This document shows, in pieces, positions 49,966-59,240 of a stretch of DNA of 64,000 nucleotides; position 1 is the first letter of the stretch, and the number at the start of each line of letters is the position of its first letter. Under the pieces are notes generated by a model that had not been told where the DNA came from, searched no databases, and saw only the letters and a list, made by a program, of their open reading frames with translations. The DNA is from Constantimarinum furrinae (GTDB lineage Bacteria > Bacteroidota > Bacteroidia > Flavobacteriales > Flavobacteriaceae), in NCBI RefSeq assembly GCF_014295415.1, contig NZ_CP052909.1, forward strand, positions 1,302,001 through 1,366,000, given 5' to 3'. The translations under genes and the position numbers were made by a program.

Positions 49966-50723
49966 AATTTAAAAATATATCTGTCCTTTTCCTGCTTTTC
50001 CTTGCTGTAATGGTCTGGATAGGGATGGCAAATGATTTGCCCATATGGGTTTATTTTATTCCGGTCTTAATTTGGTTATGGATCGTAATGATAGGATCCT
50101 TTAGTTTGAGCTGGAATTTTCACCTTAAAGCTTTTACGGGCCTGAAGCGGTACTCCAAAATGGAAGTTGCCATCACTTTCGATGACGGTCCGCACGGTCA
50201 ATACACTCCCGAAGTGCTTGAGCTCTTAAAAAAATATGATGCCAAGGCCACATTTTTCCTCATTGGGAAGCAGGTACAAAAACACCCCGAACTGGTAAAA
50301 AAAATGAGTACTTCAGGGTATGCAATAGGAAATCATTCTTTTTCACATACACCCGCGATTAGCTTTAGCAGTACGAAGACCTGGATGTCAGAAATAGAAC
50401 AAACCGATAGCATCATAGAAAAAATAACCGGTTCTCAACCTGCTATTTTTCGTCCTCCTTATGGGGTCACCACGCCACATCTGGCCAAAGCGATTAAACG
50501 AACAGGACATAAGGTAATAGGGTGGAATGTACGATCTTATGATACTGCCATAAACGATGCTGAACTTATAAAAAAGCGGGTGATCAACCGTGTAAAGCCG
50601 GGCAGTATTATCCTTTTTCATGATACCCAGGCAAACACTGTAGAGGTTTTGGAACATTTGTTGCTATTTTTGCAACAAAACCGATATAAAACGGTTTTGA
50701 TAAAGGACTTTTTGAATGAATAA
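49959..50723 (+). CDS. Membrane-anchored polysaccharide deacetylase-like protein
   Basis: 254 residues. Two N-terminal membrane segments (about 7-50) precede a NodB domain: ITFDDGPHG (about 71), YAIGNHSFSHTP, RPPYGV and LFHDTQ. All metal and catalytic motifs are present. Such genes recur in Bacteroidetes aryl-polyene/flexirubin clusters; the substrate is unknown and may be a lipid-linked amino-sugar. It overlaps both neighbours by 7-8 bp. Confidence 0.88.
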   Translation: MLKFKNISVLFLLFLAVMVWIGMANDLPIWVYFIPVLIWLWIVMIGSFSLSWNFHLKAFTGLKRYSKMEVAITFDDGPHGQYTPEVLELLKKYDAKATFFLIGKQVQKHPELVKKMSTSGYAIGNHSFSHTPAISFSSTKTWMSEIEQTDSIIEKITGSQPAIFRPPYGVTTPHLAKAIKRTGHKVIGWNVRSYDTAINDAELIKKRVINRVKPGSIILFHDTQANTVEVLEHLLLFLQQNRYKTVLIKDFLNE

Positions 50724-51348
50724 AACGATTAAAATATTCTCGCTCATTCTTCTCTTCACACTTACTCAAATCACTCTGGGGCAGGAACTAACCACTTCAC
50801 AACAGAACGAGTTGAAATCGAAGGTGAAGCTGGCAGCACAAAACACCAAAACTATTGTGAGTGACTTCGAACAGGTGAAGCATATGGAAGTTATGGAAAG
50901 CGACATTCCGTCCAATGGGAAATTAGTTTTTAAAAGTCCAAATCTTATTCGGTGGGAATATGTGACTCCCTACAAAAGTACTGTGGTTTTTAAAGAGGAT
51001 AAGCTGTTTGTGAGTCAGGATGGTAAAAAGGATGCTTACGATCTCAGTTCAAATAAAATGTTCCGTTCACTTAATTCACTTATCGTAGGAAGTCTGAACG
51101 GTGATATGTTCGACAATTCGAAATTTGAGATCACCTATTTTACCGATGCGGTTGGTTATAGGGTAGTGTTTGTTCCAAAGGAAAAGAAAATACTGAAGTT
51201 TATTGGCTCTTTTCAGCTGAAATTCGATAAAGAAAAAGGAGAAGTTCTGGAAGTAAAGCTGAATGAACCCAACGGCGATTATACTCGAATCACCTTTCAG
51301 AATAAAAAACTGAACTCGGCCGTTTCCGAACAAGAATTTAAACTTTAG
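50716..51348 (+). CDS. LolA-like periplasmic carrier protein
   Basis: 210 residues with a signal peptide ending LGQE. The LolA/LolB half-barrel is recognisable from IVSDFEQVKHMEVMES, SNGKLVFKSPNLIRWEY and LKVxLNEPNGDYT. In aryl-polyene clusters a LolA-like protein is thought to carry the lipid-bound pigment across the periplasm to the outer membrane. It works with the MMPL exporter encoded at 52950. Confidence 0.9.
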   Translation: MNKTIKIFSLILLFTLTQITLGQELTTSQQNELKSKVKLAAQNTKTIVSDFEQVKHMEVMESDIPSNGKLVFKSPNLIRWEYVTPYKSTVVFKEDKLFVSQDGKKDAYDLSSNKMFRSLNSLIVGSLNGDMFDNSKFEITYFTDAVGYRVVFVPKEKKILKFIGSFQLKFDKEKGEVLEVKLNEPNGDYTRITFQNKKLNSAVSEQEFKL

Positions 51349-51351
51349 CTT

Positions 51352-51723
51352 ATGTCCTTTCAGAATTTTTATCGGGTTCTTGAGGAGAAAAATACTGTAG
51401 ACAATGCCATGGTGTATACCATTCAATTAAATAAAGCACATGATATTTTCAGGGGACACTTTCCGGGAAAACCCGTAACTCCGGGTGTCGCTATGCTTCA
51501 GATTATTAAAGATCTTACCGAAGGTCACACGGGCAAATCGCTTTTTATGCAGGAAGTGAAGGATGTAAAATTTCTTTCGGTTGTCGACCCTATGATCGAG
51601 CCGATGCTGCTATTTTCACTTCGGATGGTTCGGGAAGCCAATATAATAACAGTTAAAAACAATACTTCCACACCGGATGCGACCCCAGTATTAAAATGTA
51701 ATGTTACTTTTGTAGAAGAATAA
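51352..51723 (+). CDS. Small hotdog dehydratase (ApeI-like)
   Basis: 123 residues. The signature FRGHFPGKPVTPGVAMLQII contains the catalytic His of FabA/FabZ-type hotdogs. It is the expected partner of the larger ApeP-like dehydratase at 43753. In known aryl-polyene systems the two act as one complex. It follows the LolA-like gene by 3 bp. Confidence 0.88.
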   Translation: MSFQNFYRVLEEKNTVDNAMVYTIQLNKAHDIFRGHFPGKPVTPGVAMLQIIKDLTEGHTGKSLFMQEVKDVKFLSVVDPMIEPMLLFSLRMVREANIITVKNNTSTPDATPVLKCNVTFVEE

Positions 51724-51757
51724 CCAATATTATGATTCGCGGGAGAAGCTAAGGTGT

Positions 51758-52957
51758 ATGGAACTACCGGACATTACAATGAACATGAAACAGCTTAAAT
51801 GCTGTGTGGTCATTCCTACCTATAACAACAACAAAACGCTTAAAAAAGTGTTGGATGGGGTGCTGGAGTATACTTCAGATATTGTACTTGTCAATGATGG
51901 CTCTACCGACAATACCCTTCATATCCTTGAGAAGTATCCGCAAATAGAACAAATCCATATTCCGAAGAACAAAGGCAAGGGGAATGCACTCAAACTCGGA
52001 TTTAAATACGCAGTAGGGCTTGGTTATGATTATGCAATAACTCTCGATAGCGACGGGCAGCATTTTCCCTCAGATATTCCCGTATTTATTGAGGAGCTAG
52101 TTAAATCTGACAATAAGAATATGTTGCTTATTGGAGACCGAAACATGAATGAAGCCGATGTTCTCGCTCGTAGCCGTAAGGGAAACCGGGTATCCACGTA
52201 TTGGGTGAAGGCGGTAACAGGTCTCGACCTCAAGGATTCTCAATCGGGGTTTAGGTTATATCCAATAAAGGCTTTAGACAAAATTCGATTTTTCAGAAAT
52301 ACCAAAAAATTTGAGTTTGAAGTTGAGGTAATTGTAAAAGCGCATTGGTCTGATATCGAAGTGAAGAACGTTCCTATCAATATCCTATACGATCAAAGTG
52401 AGCGGGTGTCACATTTCAGACCGTTTATGGACATTGCGCGGATCGTCGTCCTAATCATTTGGTTCTTATTGGTAAAGCTTTTTTATATCATTCCGCGGAA
52501 TTTTATTCGCCGACTAAAAAAAAAAGGCATAAAGCGATTTTTTCTTGAAGACTTTTTGAGAAATGGCGATTCCCCCAGAAAAAAGGCACTCTCAATTGCG
52601 CTCGGGGTATTTATCGGCCTATCACCGCTTTGGGGTTTTCACACCATTATTGTGATTTTTCTTGCGATCCTGTTGAAATTGAACAAAGTAATCGCTTTCG
52701 CTTTTTCGAATATTAGCTTGCCGCCGTTTATCCCGTTTGTGCTGTTGTTGAGTCTTCAGACAGGAAATCTCGTTTTGGGGCAGGATACTTATGTCGCCAA
52801 AGAGGATCTTATTGCAGATTTTGATCTTCTTAGTCATTTGGAAGCTTATCTCATTGGTAGTATAACTTTGTCGGTGACTGCAGCTGTGGTTTCGGGAGTT
52901 ATCGGATATCTGGTGCTGAGTGTTCTTCAGCCTAAAAAGATAATAGCAAATGGATAG
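51758..52957 (+). CDS. GT2 glycosyltransferase fused to DUF2062 membrane domain
   Basis: 399 residues. The N-terminal GT-A domain (about 8-230) has VVIPTYNNNKTLK, LVNDGSTDNT and TLDSDGQH, the DxD-like metal site. The C-terminal DUF2062 domain (about 265-395; ALSIALGVFIGLSPLWGFHT) has three or four membrane helices. It could transfer a sugar to the polyene or its lipid anchor at the membrane. An alternative ATG nine codons later is possible. It overlaps the exporter gene by 8 bp. Confidence 0.9.
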   Translation: MELPDITMNMKQLKCCVVIPTYNNNKTLKKVLDGVLEYTSDIVLVNDGSTDNTLHILEKYPQIEQIHIPKNKGKGNALKLGFKYAVGLGYDYAITLDSDGQHFPSDIPVFIEELVKSDNKNMLLIGDRNMNEADVLARSRKGNRVSTYWVKAVTGLDLKDSQSGFRLYPIKALDKIRFFRNTKKFEFEVEVIVKAHWSDIEVKNVPINILYDQSERVSHFRPFMDIARIVVLIIWFLLVKLFYIIPRNFIRRLKKKGIKRFFLEDFLRNGDSPRKKALSIALGVFIGLSPLWGFHTIIVIFLAILLKLNKVIAFAFSNISLPPFIPFVLLLSLQTGNLVLGQDTYVAKEDLIADFDLLSHLEAYLIGSITLSVTAAVVSGVIGYLVLSVLQPKKIIANG

Positions 52958-55391
52958 GGTATTTATATCATTTCACAATTACTTCAGGAAGCGAAGATTG
53001 TTATTTTTCGCAGGACTGTTTGCTGTTTTTATGATCTTACTTTGGGGAGCCTCTAAAGTTGAATTTGATGAGGATATTTCAAAATTAATTCCTTCTTCGG
53101 CACAAAATGAAAAATTACAACAGATCATCGAATCGGCTGCATTTAGTGATCGAATTATCATCCATCTCCAACGAACTTCTGAAGGATCTGTTCAGGACCT
53201 AACTAATTATGCTGAAAAACTTCTCGATTCATTAAGAAATAACTCGGGCGACCTTATTGCTAAGATCCAAGGAGAAGTAGCCGAAGAAAATATGCTGGAA
53301 ACTCTTGATTTCATTTTTCAAAATATCCCGCAGTTTCTAAGCAAATATGATTTCGACCGGCTATCACGGAAACTTAACCAAGACAGCATTGAGAATCTGG
53401 TTGCAACAAATTATAAGACCCTTGTATCTCCGTCGGGTATAATCGCCAAGAAGACTATTGTTCGCGATCCGCTGGGTCTTTCCCCTACAGGTCTGAAAAA
53501 ACTCAAAAAGTTGGGCTCCGGGGATATTTTTGACGTAAGGAACGGATTTTTGGTGAGTAAGGACGAACGGCATTTGTTGTTGTTTGTGAGTCCGAAGTAC
53601 AAATCAAGCGAAACCGAAAAAAACGAGGCGTTGGTAGATATGTTGTTTACGATCCGTAATAATCTTCAAGCAGCATATCAAGATAGGGTCAGCACCCAAT
53701 ATTATGGGGGAGCCATAATTGGGGTTGAAAATGCGAGACAAATAAAAAAGGATATACAATACACCGTGGGGATAGCACTTTTAATCCTTATCCTCCTTTT
53801 CATCTTTTTTTACCGAAAATTAGTCCTTCCTATCATTCTTTTCACGCCCACGCTAGTCGGGGGTCTATTAGCAGTATTTTGTCTGTCTGTGTTAAGAACC
53901 GAAATTTCCGCAATTTCATTAGGAATAGGCTCGGTACTCATAGGTGTAACACTGGATTATTCTTTACATATTCTTACTCACATCAGGAATCACGAATCGG
54001 TGACTCGTGTCCTGGTACAGGTTTCCCGACCCATTGTAATGAGTAGCCTAACGACAGCGCTAGCATTTTTATGTTTGCTATTTGTAGATTCAAGGGCGCT
54101 TCAGGATCTTGGGATATTTGCTGCGATAAGTGTACTTGGAGCGGCCATAGTCGCACTACTGTTTATTCCCTTAACTTACAGAGTTCATAACAAGGAGGCA
54201 GTAAAACGGACTTTTATCGATCGTTTGGCCGCTTATCATTTTCATAAGAATAAAGCGCTTACAGCTGCCTTAATTTTACTTATCGTATCGAGTGTCTTTA
54301 CCTATACAATGGTTGGTTTCAATAAGGATATTGCACAATTAAATTATACCTCTGAAGAGATCCGGCAGGCAGAAATTGGTCTGGATGAACTGCTTAATAC
54401 AAGCTCTAAATCTGTGTATGTGGTGGCGCACGGAGGGGATCTCCAACAGGCATTGGAAGCCAATGACAGCGTTTTCAAAATCCTTCAGCTGCTAGATAGG
54501 CAAAACGAAATTCTCAGCTTTAATTCGGTGGGTGCCTTAGTCGCTTCAGAAGTTCAACAACGGGATAGGATTTCAGCATGGGAGAAATTCTGGACACCCC
54601 TGCGTAAAGAACAAATCAAAAATGATCTCATAAAGAGTGGCGCGGCCTATGGGTTTAAACCGACGACCCATAATGAATTCTATCAATTACTTGATGCCGA
54701 TTTTACCCCTGTTTCTCTCGACGACTATAAGGCACTCGGACTAATCGATATAGATGATTTTATTAGAATCGATTCTGAAATGAGTACCGTAACTTCCCTT
54801 GTAAAAGTTTCAGAAGAAAACCTTCCGAAGGTGAAGAGTCACTTCATCGATATAGATCATGCCACGCTTATTGACCGAGTAGAAATTAATGAAACGCTGT
54901 TGGGCAGTCTTCAGCATGATTTTAACCGATTGCTCCTCTATTGCTCCATACTGATTGTCTTCCTGTTGCTGCTGTACTTTCGGAACTGGAAGCTATGGCT
55001 GGTTACAGCTATACCTATTGGAATGACCTGGCTCGTCACTGTTGGGCTTATGGGATTGTTACAAATCGATTTTAATGTTTTTAATGTCATCATTTGCTCC
55101 TTTATATTTGGATTGGGAGTGGATTACAGTATTTTTATTACCAATGGTCTAATTCTTGAACACAAAACACAACTACCGGCATTAGCTACTCATAAGACTT
55201 CAATTTTGCTTTCGGTGATCACAACTATACTTGGTGTTGGTGTGCTAATATTTGCAAAACATCCGGCATTGTATTCTATTTCAATAGTCACAGTAATTGG
55301 GATAATTTCCGCACTGTTAATTGCGCTTACTTTGCAACCCATATTGTTTAATCTTCTTATTTTTAATTCTGAAAAGAAAACACCACTATAA
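52950..55391 (+). CDS. MMPL/RND-type exporter
   Basis: 813 residues. Two similar halves each have one helix, a large periplasmic loop and five or six more helices, giving about 12 in total. SLGIGSVLIGVTLDYSLHIL and FGLGVDYSIFITNG carry the conserved Asp of the proton path. Members of this group occur in aryl-polyene and hopanoid loci and are thought to lift lipid-linked products out of the inner membrane. It works with the LolA-like protein upstream. Confidence 0.93.
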   Translation: MDRVFISFHNYFRKRRLLFFAGLFAVFMILLWGASKVEFDEDISKLIPSSAQNEKLQQIIESAAFSDRIIIHLQRTSEGSVQDLTNYAEKLLDSLRNNSGDLIAKIQGEVAEENMLETLDFIFQNIPQFLSKYDFDRLSRKLNQDSIENLVATNYKTLVSPSGIIAKKTIVRDPLGLSPTGLKKLKKLGSGDIFDVRNGFLVSKDERHLLLFVSPKYKSSETEKNEALVDMLFTIRNNLQAAYQDRVSTQYYGGAIIGVENARQIKKDIQYTVGIALLILILLFIFFYRKLVLPIILFTPTLVGGLLAVFCLSVLRTEISAISLGIGSVLIGVTLDYSLHILTHIRNHESVTRVLVQVSRPIVMSSLTTALAFLCLLFVDSRALQDLGIFAAISVLGAAIVALLFIPLTYRVHNKEAVKRTFIDRLAAYHFHKNKALTAALILLIVSSVFTYTMVGFNKDIAQLNYTSEEIRQAEIGLDELLNTSSKSVYVVAHGGDLQQALEANDSVFKILQLLDRQNEILSFNSVGALVASEVQQRDRISAWEKFWTPLRKEQIKNDLIKSGAAYGFKPTTHNEFYQLLDADFTPVSLDDYKALGLIDIDDFIRIDSEMSTVTSLVKVSEENLPKVKSHFIDIDHATLIDRVEINETLLGSLQHDFNRLLLYCSILIVFLLLLYFRNWKLWLVTAIPIGMTWLVTVGLMGLLQIDFNVFNVIICSFIFGLGVDYSIFITNGLILEHKTQLPALATHKTSILLSVITTILGVGVLIFAKHPALYSISIVTVIGIISALLIALTLQPILFNLLIFNSEKKTPL

Positions 55392-55395
55392 CGCT

Positions 55396-56280
55396 ATGGG
55401 AAAAATAAGAACGGTGCCTATACCCAGAGTGAAGCGTATTTCCAAAAAGGAATTCACGGAAACTTACTACAAACCGCAACGTCCTGTGATCATTGAAGAT
55501 CTCACGAAGGATTGGCCTGCTTATACAAAGTGGAATCTGAATTATATACAGGAACATGCCGGAGACCAGATTGTGCCTCTGTACAATAATGAGCCCACAA
55601 AAGGGCACACCAAGTCGGTCGTACCCGCCAAGAAAATAAAATTGTACGATTATATCGAGATCCTTAAATCGGGCCCTACCGATCTAAGGATGTTCTTTTA
55701 TAATCTGCTAAAGAAAATGCCCGAGCTAGAAAAGGATTTCAGTTATCCCGAGATCGGACTTAAATTCTTTAAAAAATTACCGGTGATGTTCTTTGGTGGA
55801 GAAGGCTCTAAAGTGCTGGCACATTATGATATGGATATGGCAGATCTGGTACATTTTCACTTTCACGGGGACAAAAGTGTTACATTATTTGCACCCGATC
55901 AGGCAAAATACTTGTATAAAGTTCCCTTTACGGTGCATAATCTGGAGACCATAGATATGGAAAATCCCGATTTCGAAAAATATCCGGCACTTCAAAATGT
56001 AGTGGGATTGTCGGCCCAAATGAAACACGGGGACGCTCTATATATGCCTAGCGGATACTGGCATTACATCACCTACCTCAACGCAGGATTTTCAATTACG
56101 CTTAGGGCTTTTCCGAGGAAACCAAAAGCGCTGGCCAAATTATTCTACAACTTATTGTTTATGCGAAATATTGAAAACGGCATGCGCTATCTTCTTGGTC
56201 AGAAATGGGTCGATTACAAGGAAAACAGTGTGCTTGCCAAAGTAAACAAGAGGTATAAGCAGCGCCCTCAACATGATTAA
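55396..56280 (+). CDS. Cupin-like (JmjC-type) protein
   Basis: 294 residues from the ATG at 55396, 4 bp after the exporter; the frame is open further upstream but only inside that gene. The fold starts with FTETYYKPQRPVIIEDLTKDWPA, typical of cupin_8/JmjC proteins. An HxD pair in LAHYDMDMADLVHFHFHG and the later His in SGYWHYITYL could bind iron. The family comprises 2-oxoglutarate-dependent hydroxylases. Hydroxylation of the polyene or of a protein partner is possible but unproven. Confidence 0.8.
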   Translation: MGKIRTVPIPRVKRISKKEFTETYYKPQRPVIIEDLTKDWPAYTKWNLNYIQEHAGDQIVPLYNNEPTKGHTKSVVPAKKIKLYDYIEILKSGPTDLRMFFYNLLKKMPELEKDFSYPEIGLKFFKKLPVMFFGGEGSKVLAHYDMDMADLVHFHFHGDKSVTLFAPDQAKYLYKVPFTVHNLETIDMENPDFEKYPALQNVVGLSAQMKHGDALYMPSGYWHYITYLNAGFSITLRAFPRKPKALAKLFYNLLFMRNIENGMRYLLGQKWVDYKENSVLAKVNKRYKQRPQHD

Positions 56281-57949
56281 AAAGGGAGCGACATACCTGT
56301 TAATGCTATTGTCGGTTTTGTCGATGTCTTCCTGTGGAATCAAGGCTTCACTCAATGATAGACCGAATCTTAGTTCATACAATATTAATATTCCTGAAAG
56401 AACTGTGATAAACGATTCTACCTTTTCTATCGGGAATAATTTTCTGCTTAAAAATCGATTCGGGCTGTGGGAAATGTATGTGGAAGGGGATCCTTTGGAA
56501 CTCGGACTCATTTCCGGAAGTCTGAGCAGAGAATTGGTTCTCAAGCAGGAAAGGGTGTTTATGGAAAAGATCTATGATTTGGTTCCTTCTCAAGGCCGAC
56601 GTAATTTTCTTCGGAAGTTCTTATCTTGGTACAACCGTAAAATGTACCTACATATAAAAGAGGAGTTCAAAGCAGAGATCTACGGAATAAGCCGATTTTC
56701 TTCTTCCGAATATAATGAACTTGCAACACCGTATTTAAGGTCCTTATATCTGCACGGAGCTCATGATATAGGCCATGCGCTTCAGGATCTCATGTTGGTG
56801 GGTTGTTCCTCCTTTGCAGTGTGGGGTGAAAAAACACCCGATGGTAATTTACTTATTGGCCGAAATTTCGATTTCTATGCAGGAGATGAATTTGCCGAGG
56901 AAAAGATCATTGCGTTTGTGAATCCTTCGGAAGGCCATAACTTCATGTCGGTAAGCTGGGGTGGAATGATAGGTGTAGTCTCCGGGATGAACGACCAAGG
57001 GCTTACCGTCACTATAAACGCCGGAAAATCGAAAATTCCACTGGTGGCAAAAACTCCCATTTCCATCGTTACCCGTGAGATCTTACAATATGCTGCCACC
57101 ATAGAAGAAGCAGTGGCCATTGCTAAAGAACGCGAAGTTTTTGTTTCTGAAGCGATCTTTATAGGAAGCGCTAAAGACGGAAGAGCCGCACTTATTGAAA
57201 TGTCACCTACAGATTTTGGTGTTTATGAGGTTACGAACAGCGAGCAACTAATTTGTTCCAATCATTTTCAGTCTGACGTATTTAAAAACGATCGCAGGAA
57301 TATAAAACAGATCGAAGAAAGTCATTCGAAATACCGTTTTACACGGATGGAAGAGCTGTTGGCGGAAGATGAAAAAATTAGTCCCACCGAAGCCGTCGCC
57401 ATCCTACGAAATAAAAAAGGTGTGAACGATACGATACTGGGCTTTGGCAATGAAAAGGCGCTCAATCAGTTGTTGGCACATCATGGAATCGTCTTTCAAC
57501 CAGAAGATCTTCGGGTGTGGATATCATCAAATCCATATCAGTTGGGCGAATTTGTATCTTACGATCTTAACGAAGTCTTTAAGGATCGAGAAGGAAACCC
57601 TGCAAAAGAAAGTATGGCGATACTTCCGCTAACCATCGCGAAAGACCCTTTTGTAGATACGCCGGCATTTAAAAATTATGAAGATTACCGAATACTGGAA
57701 AGGCTGGTAGAAAATGCCATTGAAAGGGATAACGATCTCTTACCGTTCACGCTTTTAGCCTTACAACAGAAAAACCCTGACTATTGGAAAGCATATTATC
57801 TAACAGGAAAGTACTACAATGAAAAGGGATATTATGCGGCAGCGTTAAGAGCCTTTGAAACGGCCAATAAAAAGGTAATACCTACATTGCCTGATAAACA
57901 GGAAATAGAGCGTAATATTTATAAATTAAAACGAAAACTTAACCGATGA
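56273..57949 (+). CDS. C45-type Ntn-hydrolase/acyltransferase lipoprotein with TPR tail
   Basis: 558 residues. The signal peptide ends in lipobox MSSCG. The core (about 85-420) resembles the peptidase C45 / acyl-CoA:6-aminopenicillanate acyltransferase family: Cys178 in VGCSSFAVWGEKTPDGN would be the N-terminal nucleophile after self-cleavage, followed by LLIGRNFDF and GMIGVVSGMNDQGLTV. The C-terminal 100 residues are TPR-like (GKYYNEKGYYAAALRAFETA). It could form or cut an amide or ester bond on the outer face of the membrane, possibly in anchoring the pigment. It overlaps both neighbours by 4-8 bp. Confidence 0.82.
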   Translation: MIKKGATYLLMLLSVLSMSSCGIKASLNDRPNLSSYNINIPERTVINDSTFSIGNNFLLKNRFGLWEMYVEGDPLELGLISGSLSRELVLKQERVFMEKIYDLVPSQGRRNFLRKFLSWYNRKMYLHIKEEFKAEIYGISRFSSSEYNELATPYLRSLYLHGAHDIGHALQDLMLVGCSSFAVWGEKTPDGNLLIGRNFDFYAGDEFAEEKIIAFVNPSEGHNFMSVSWGGMIGVVSGMNDQGLTVTINAGKSKIPLVAKTPISIVTREILQYAATIEEAVAIAKEREVFVSEAIFIGSAKDGRAALIEMSPTDFGVYEVTNSEQLICSNHFQSDVFKNDRRNIKQIEESHSKYRFTRMEELLAEDEKISPTEAVAILRNKKGVNDTILGFGNEKALNQLLAHHGIVFQPEDLRVWISSNPYQLGEFVSYDLNEVFKDREGNPAKESMAILPLTIAKDPFVDTPAFKNYEDYRILERLVENAIERDNDLLPFTLLALQQKNPDYWKAYYLTGKYYNEKGYYAAALRAFETANKKVIPTLPDKQEIERNIYKLKRKLNR

Positions 57950-59235
57950 TCCCTGAAACTGAAAAGAAAAGCAGTGCCGATATAAAAAAGTTTCAGGAAG
58001 GAGCCCTGCAGGAGATGCTGCGGTACGTTCATAAAAATTCTCCATACTATAAGACGCTGTTTGATTCAAAAAACATTAAACCAGATGATGTCAATTCTCT
58101 GGAAGACTTGAAAAATATTCCGGTTACAACCAAGGAGCAATTGCAAAAAAGGAATGATGATTTTATTTGTGTTCCGAAGAAAAAAATTATCGATTATGTA
58201 ACAACCTCGGGCACTCTGGGAGAACCTGTGACTTTTGCCCTTACCGAAAATGATCTGGAACGACTGGCGTATAATGAGGCAATTTCTTTAGCTTGTTCGG
58301 GAATCACCGAAGAAGATGTGATTCAATTAATGACTACCATGGATCGACGTTTTATGGCAGGGCTTGCTTATTTTTTGGGTACACGAAAACTCGGCGCCGG
58401 AATTATTAGGGTGGGGTCCGGAGTGCCCGAATTACAGTGGGACTCAATACAAAAGTTCAGGCCTTCATATCTTATTACTGTACCCTCATTCTTGCTAAAA
58501 TTGATCGAGTATGCGATGCATCATAATATAGATTTAAACGCTTCAGGGATAAAGGGGGCCATTTGTATTGGAGAACCCATACGAGAGCAGGATTTTTCTT
58601 TGAATGCGCTGGGAAACAAGATCACGAACCATTGGAAGATCAAACTCTTTTCTACCTATGCTTCTACCGAAATGAGCACGGCTTTTAACGAATGTGAATA
58701 CCATATAGGGGGTCATCATCATCCCGAACTTATTATAGCCGAAATACTCGATGATAACAATGAGCCGGTTGAACAGGGTACTGTTGGCGAGTTGGTTATT
58801 ACAACACTTGGTGTGGAAGCAATGCCGCTGCTTCGCTTTAAGACGGGAGATATGGTGCAGGCGTATTACGAGCCCTGTCAATGCGGCCGACAAACCATGC
58901 GTTTGGGGCCTGTGGTTGGAAGGAAAAAGCAAATGATCAAGTATAAGGGCACCACCCTTTATCCTCCGGCTTTGTTTAATGTACTCAATCATTTTAATGA
59001 GATCGACAGTTATGTTTTTGAACTTTTTAAAAACGATATAGGCACCGATGAAATTCTGCTAAGGATTGCTGCCACTGATCCCTCGGAAGAACTTTTAACT
59101 GATATTAGGGACCATTTCAGAGCAAAATTAAGGGTGAACCCAAAGATTGAATTCTGTGATTTGAAGGAAATAGAAAAAGTGCGAAATGCGACGGCAAGTC
59201 GGAAGCCACGAAATATTATCGATAAAAGAACCTAG
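57946..59235 (+). CDS. Phenylacetate-CoA ligase-like adenylate-forming enzyme
   Basis: 429 residues. AMP-binding motifs TTSGTLGEPVTFALT (about 85), YASTEMS (about 238) and LRFKTGDM (about 295) place it with phenylacetate-CoA/coenzyme F390 ligases; CQCGR near residue 308 is also typical. It is the last gene of the operon. Because the ammonia-lyase makes 4-coumarate and no other activating enzyme is visible, the simplest role is activation of 4-coumarate, or of a related acid, as CoA or ACP thioester. That link is inferred from context only. Confidence 0.87.
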   Translation: MIPETEKKSSADIKKFQEGALQEMLRYVHKNSPYYKTLFDSKNIKPDDVNSLEDLKNIPVTTKEQLQKRNDDFICVPKKKIIDYVTTSGTLGEPVTFALTENDLERLAYNEAISLACSGITEEDVIQLMTTMDRRFMAGLAYFLGTRKLGAGIIRVGSGVPELQWDSIQKFRPSYLITVPSFLLKLIEYAMHHNIDLNASGIKGAICIGEPIREQDFSLNALGNKITNHWKIKLFSTYASTEMSTAFNECEYHIGGHHHPELIIAEILDDNNEPVEQGTVGELVITTLGVEAMPLLRFKTGDMVQAYYEPCQCGRQTMRLGPVVGRKKQMIKYKGTTLYPPALFNVLNHFNEIDSYVFELFKNDIGTDEILLRIAATDPSEELLTDIRDHFRAKLRVNPKIEFCDLKEIEKVRNATASRKPRNIIDKRT

Positions 59236-59240
59236 CCGGT

